Made by a program: the position numbers and the translations under genes | Source of the DNA: Euclidia mi | Taxonomy: Eukaryota; Arthropoda; Insecta; Lepidoptera; Erebidae | Reading direction: 5' to 3' | Assembly: GCA_944739405.2 (NCBI GenBank) | Contig: OX123182.2 | Coordinates: forward strand, 16,565,326-16,629,325 | DNA length: 64,000 nucleotides | Notes under the pieces: model-generated | The model's input: the letters and a program-made list of their open reading frames with translations, nothing else | What the model was told of the DNA's origin: nothing | The model's database searches: none | Part shown: positions 61,995-64,000 of the stretch, one piece after another | How the letters are laid out: each line of letters starts with the position of its first letter | How positions within the stretch are numbered: the stretch's first letter is position 1

Positions 61995-62750
61995 ATCATG
62001 TTCATGCTTTCAGATCACGAAAATGACATCTATTTGGGAATCCAAGATGGCGAACGAAACATTTTTAATAAAATTAATATGGGTATCATTTTAGGGGTTT
62101 TTATGGATTCTAGTCACGAAAATGACATCTATTTGGGAATCCAAGATGGCGGACGGGACAATTTTAATAAAATTAATATGGGTATCATTTTCGGGGTTTT
62201 TATGGATTCTGGTCACGAAAATGATATCTATTTGGGAATCCAAGATGGCGGACGGGACATTTTTAATAAAATTAATATGGGTATCATTTTCGGGGTTTTC
62301 ATGGATCTTGTTCACGAAAATGACATCTATTTTGGAATCCAAGATGGCGGACGGGACATTTTTTATAAAATTAATATGGGTATCATTTTCGGGGTTTTCA
62401 TGGATTCTGGTCACGAAAATGACATCTATTTGGGAATCCAAGATGGCGGACGGGTCATTTTTAATAAAATAATATGGGTATCATTTTCGGGGTTTTTATG
62501 GATTCTGGTCACGAAAATGACATCTATTTGGGAATCCAAGATGGCGGACGGGTCATTTTTAATAAAATTAGTATGGGTATCATTTTCGGGGTTTTTATGG
62601 ATTCTGGTCACGAAAATGACATCTATTTGGGAATCTAAGATGGCGGACGGGACATTTTTTATAAAATTAATCTGGGTATAATTTTTGGGGTTTCATGCTT
62701 TCTGATCACGAAAATGACATCCATGTGGGAATCCAAGTTGGCGGACGGGA
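61995..62750 (+). repeat. 99-base minisatellite, eight units
   Basis: The marker cgaaaatgacatc gives unit starts at 62021, 62120, 62219, 62318, 62417, 62515, 62614 and 62712: period 99, with single-base losses before the sixth and eighth. Each unit has tatttgggaatccaagatgg, cggacggga and aatatgggtatcattttcgg. Because 99 is 33 codons, frames of 242 and 116 codons stay open on both strands. They are not genes. Confidence 0.92.
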
Positions 62751-62754
62751 CATC

Positions 62755-63440
62755 TTTGATCACGAAATAGATGGTGATGTTGGATTACCCATCCTTTTAA
62801 ACATCGGAGACGATACCCATATTGTTTTTTTTTTAAATCCCATCCACCATCTTTGATCACGAAATAGATGGTGTTTTTGAATTTCCCATTCCTTAAAATA
62901 TCGGAGACGATACCCATATCGACTTTTAAAAAAATCCCGTCCGCCATCTTTAATTTCCTATCCGTCATCTTTGATCACGAAATAGATGTTGTATTTGGAT
63001 TCTCCATCCCGTATAGCAACGGAGACGATACCCATATTGATTTAAAAAAAAAAACCTTCCACCAACTTTGATCACGAAATAGATGGTGTTTTTGAATTTC
63101 CCATTCCTTAAAATATCGGAGACGATACCCATATCGACTTTAGAACAATCCCGTCCGCCATCTTTAATTTCCTATCCACCACCTTGAATCACGAAAAAGA
63201 TGTTGTTATTGAATTTTCCATCCCTTTTAACATCGCAGACGATACCAATATAGATTTTTTTTATTTTCCCATCCGCCATCTTTGATTTCCCATCCGCCAT
63301 CTTCGATCACGAAATAGATGTTGTATTTCGATTCCCCAACCCTTAAAATATAGAAGGCGATACCCATATTGTTTTTTAAAATTTTGTCATCCGCCATCTT
63401 TGATATTCCGTCCGCCATCTTGAATCACTAAATAAATTTC
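62755..63440 (-). repeat. Opposite-facing array of 97-118-base units
   Basis: The marker cacgaaat recurs at 62761, 62858, 62976, 63073, 63190, 63308 and (cactaaat) 63426, so units alternate between about 97 and 118 bases. Read on the - strand each unit carries gatggcgga and aatatgggtatc, so it is the inverted relative of the 99-base array. The same type makes up 22170-22790. Confidence 0.85.
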
Positions 63441-64000
63441 ATATTATTTAATCAGCATCCCAAAAATCTCGAAAACGATACCCATATAGATTGTATTCTA
63501 TTCGTTAAGCCTTTTTTTTTGTCTTTGACCCAACCCTCCCCCTTCTCGTTTGACCAAATTTATTATTTTTGTCTGGCCCCTAAAAGTTGTGGCGTAATTT
63601 TATATAGCCTATAGCCTTTCGGAATAATTGGGCTATCATAGGCAATATCAATTTTTAAAAGCCGACTGCTAGTTCCTGAGACTAGCCGACATTATCTTTT
63701 AGCCTTTGTAGCCTTTTGCCCGGCCACAAAGGGTCGAATAAAAGGCGTGACGATATGTATGTATGTATGTATATAGCCTATAGCCTTCCGGAATAACTAG
63801 GCTACCGTATACAAAAAGAATTTTTCAGATCCGACCGGTAGTTCCTGAGATTAACGCGTTCAAACAAACAAACTCTTCCGCTTTATTACATTAGTATAGA
63901 TATTTTATAATATAGTCAAAAGTTTTGTAAGATTTCAATACAGATTTTTAACTAAATAAATACGTTTTATTTTTATAACAGTATACTATAACCAAACTAT

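Larger units (their letters stand above)
61995..63901 (+). mobile_element. Second minisatellite-bearing composite element
   Basis: Two arrays (61995-62750 and 62755-63440) are followed by the same 3' sequence as at 22845-23248: caaccctcccccttctc, gtctggcccct, tatagcctttcggaataatt, gttcctgaga, a caaa run and ctttattacattagtatagat. The 5' end is not identified and could be cut off by the first array. Confidence 0.65.
60421..64000 (+). other. Intron 7, continues past the window
   Basis: Begins with donor gtgagt. 60421-61180 has no recognised element. A 59-base-period pair lies at 61184-61290, a possible decayed THAP exon at 61529 and the second composite element at 61995-63901. 63902-64000 is AT-rich and unassigned. 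Confidence 0.55.

Noticed and set aside
61953..62681. 242-codon open frame and overlapping 116-codon frames on both strands
   Set aside because: The 99-base unit is 33 codons, so any stop-free unit stays open. The protein is a repeat of the DNA unit.

Overview
This window looks like nuclear DNA of a moth or butterfly. It is AT-rich, with small GC-richer exons separated by introns of 0.3 to 21 kb, and much of the rest is repeat families whose style I associate with Lepidoptera: tRNA-headed SINEs, retroelement tails ending in gatgatgatg, and modules ending in ttagtatagat. There are no operons, ribosome binding sites or CRISPR arrays. The species call is inference from repeat style and gene architecture only.

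One host gene can be supported. It lies on the + strand with seven coding exons at 26740-26825, 27646-27714, 32059-32185, 35362-35539, 39054-39255, 39548-39652 and 60298-60420. Every junction has an AG acceptor, a GT donor and a matching phase, giving 287 codons from the ATG at 26768 to the last donor, and the gene runs off the right edge. The product is proline-rich, apparently disordered, and has three psi-K-x-E sumoylation-type motifs. That composition suits the N-terminal part of a transcriptional regulator. No DNA-binding domain is encoded here and I do not recognise the family with certainty.

Positions 1-26739 hold no gene I can support. They hold nested and tandem SINEs, a short A-tailed insertion, a 249-bp hAT-type MITE beside a 24-bp perfect palindrome, a 400-bp inverted-repeat element, a 2.2-kb foldback element with arms of 0.8-0.9 kb, a composite element carrying a minisatellite, and a LINE 3' end with a nonsense codon. 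Introns 1-4 carry a GC-rich MITE, hairpins, a diverged SINE and a TTAA-flanked element rich in TCGA.

Intron 6 (39653-60297) is the main transposon store: a 1.59-kb Tc1-type element with a DD34E transposase broken by a one-base frame shift, a 331-codon MULE-type transposase reading frame next to 145-bp tandem repeats, a 5'-truncated R1-type retrotransposon fragment with a 16-bp target duplication, and several SINEs. The right end (61995-63901) holds a second copy of the minisatellite-bearing composite, in which two related arrays face each other, and a possible decayed THAP zinc-finger exon at 61529.
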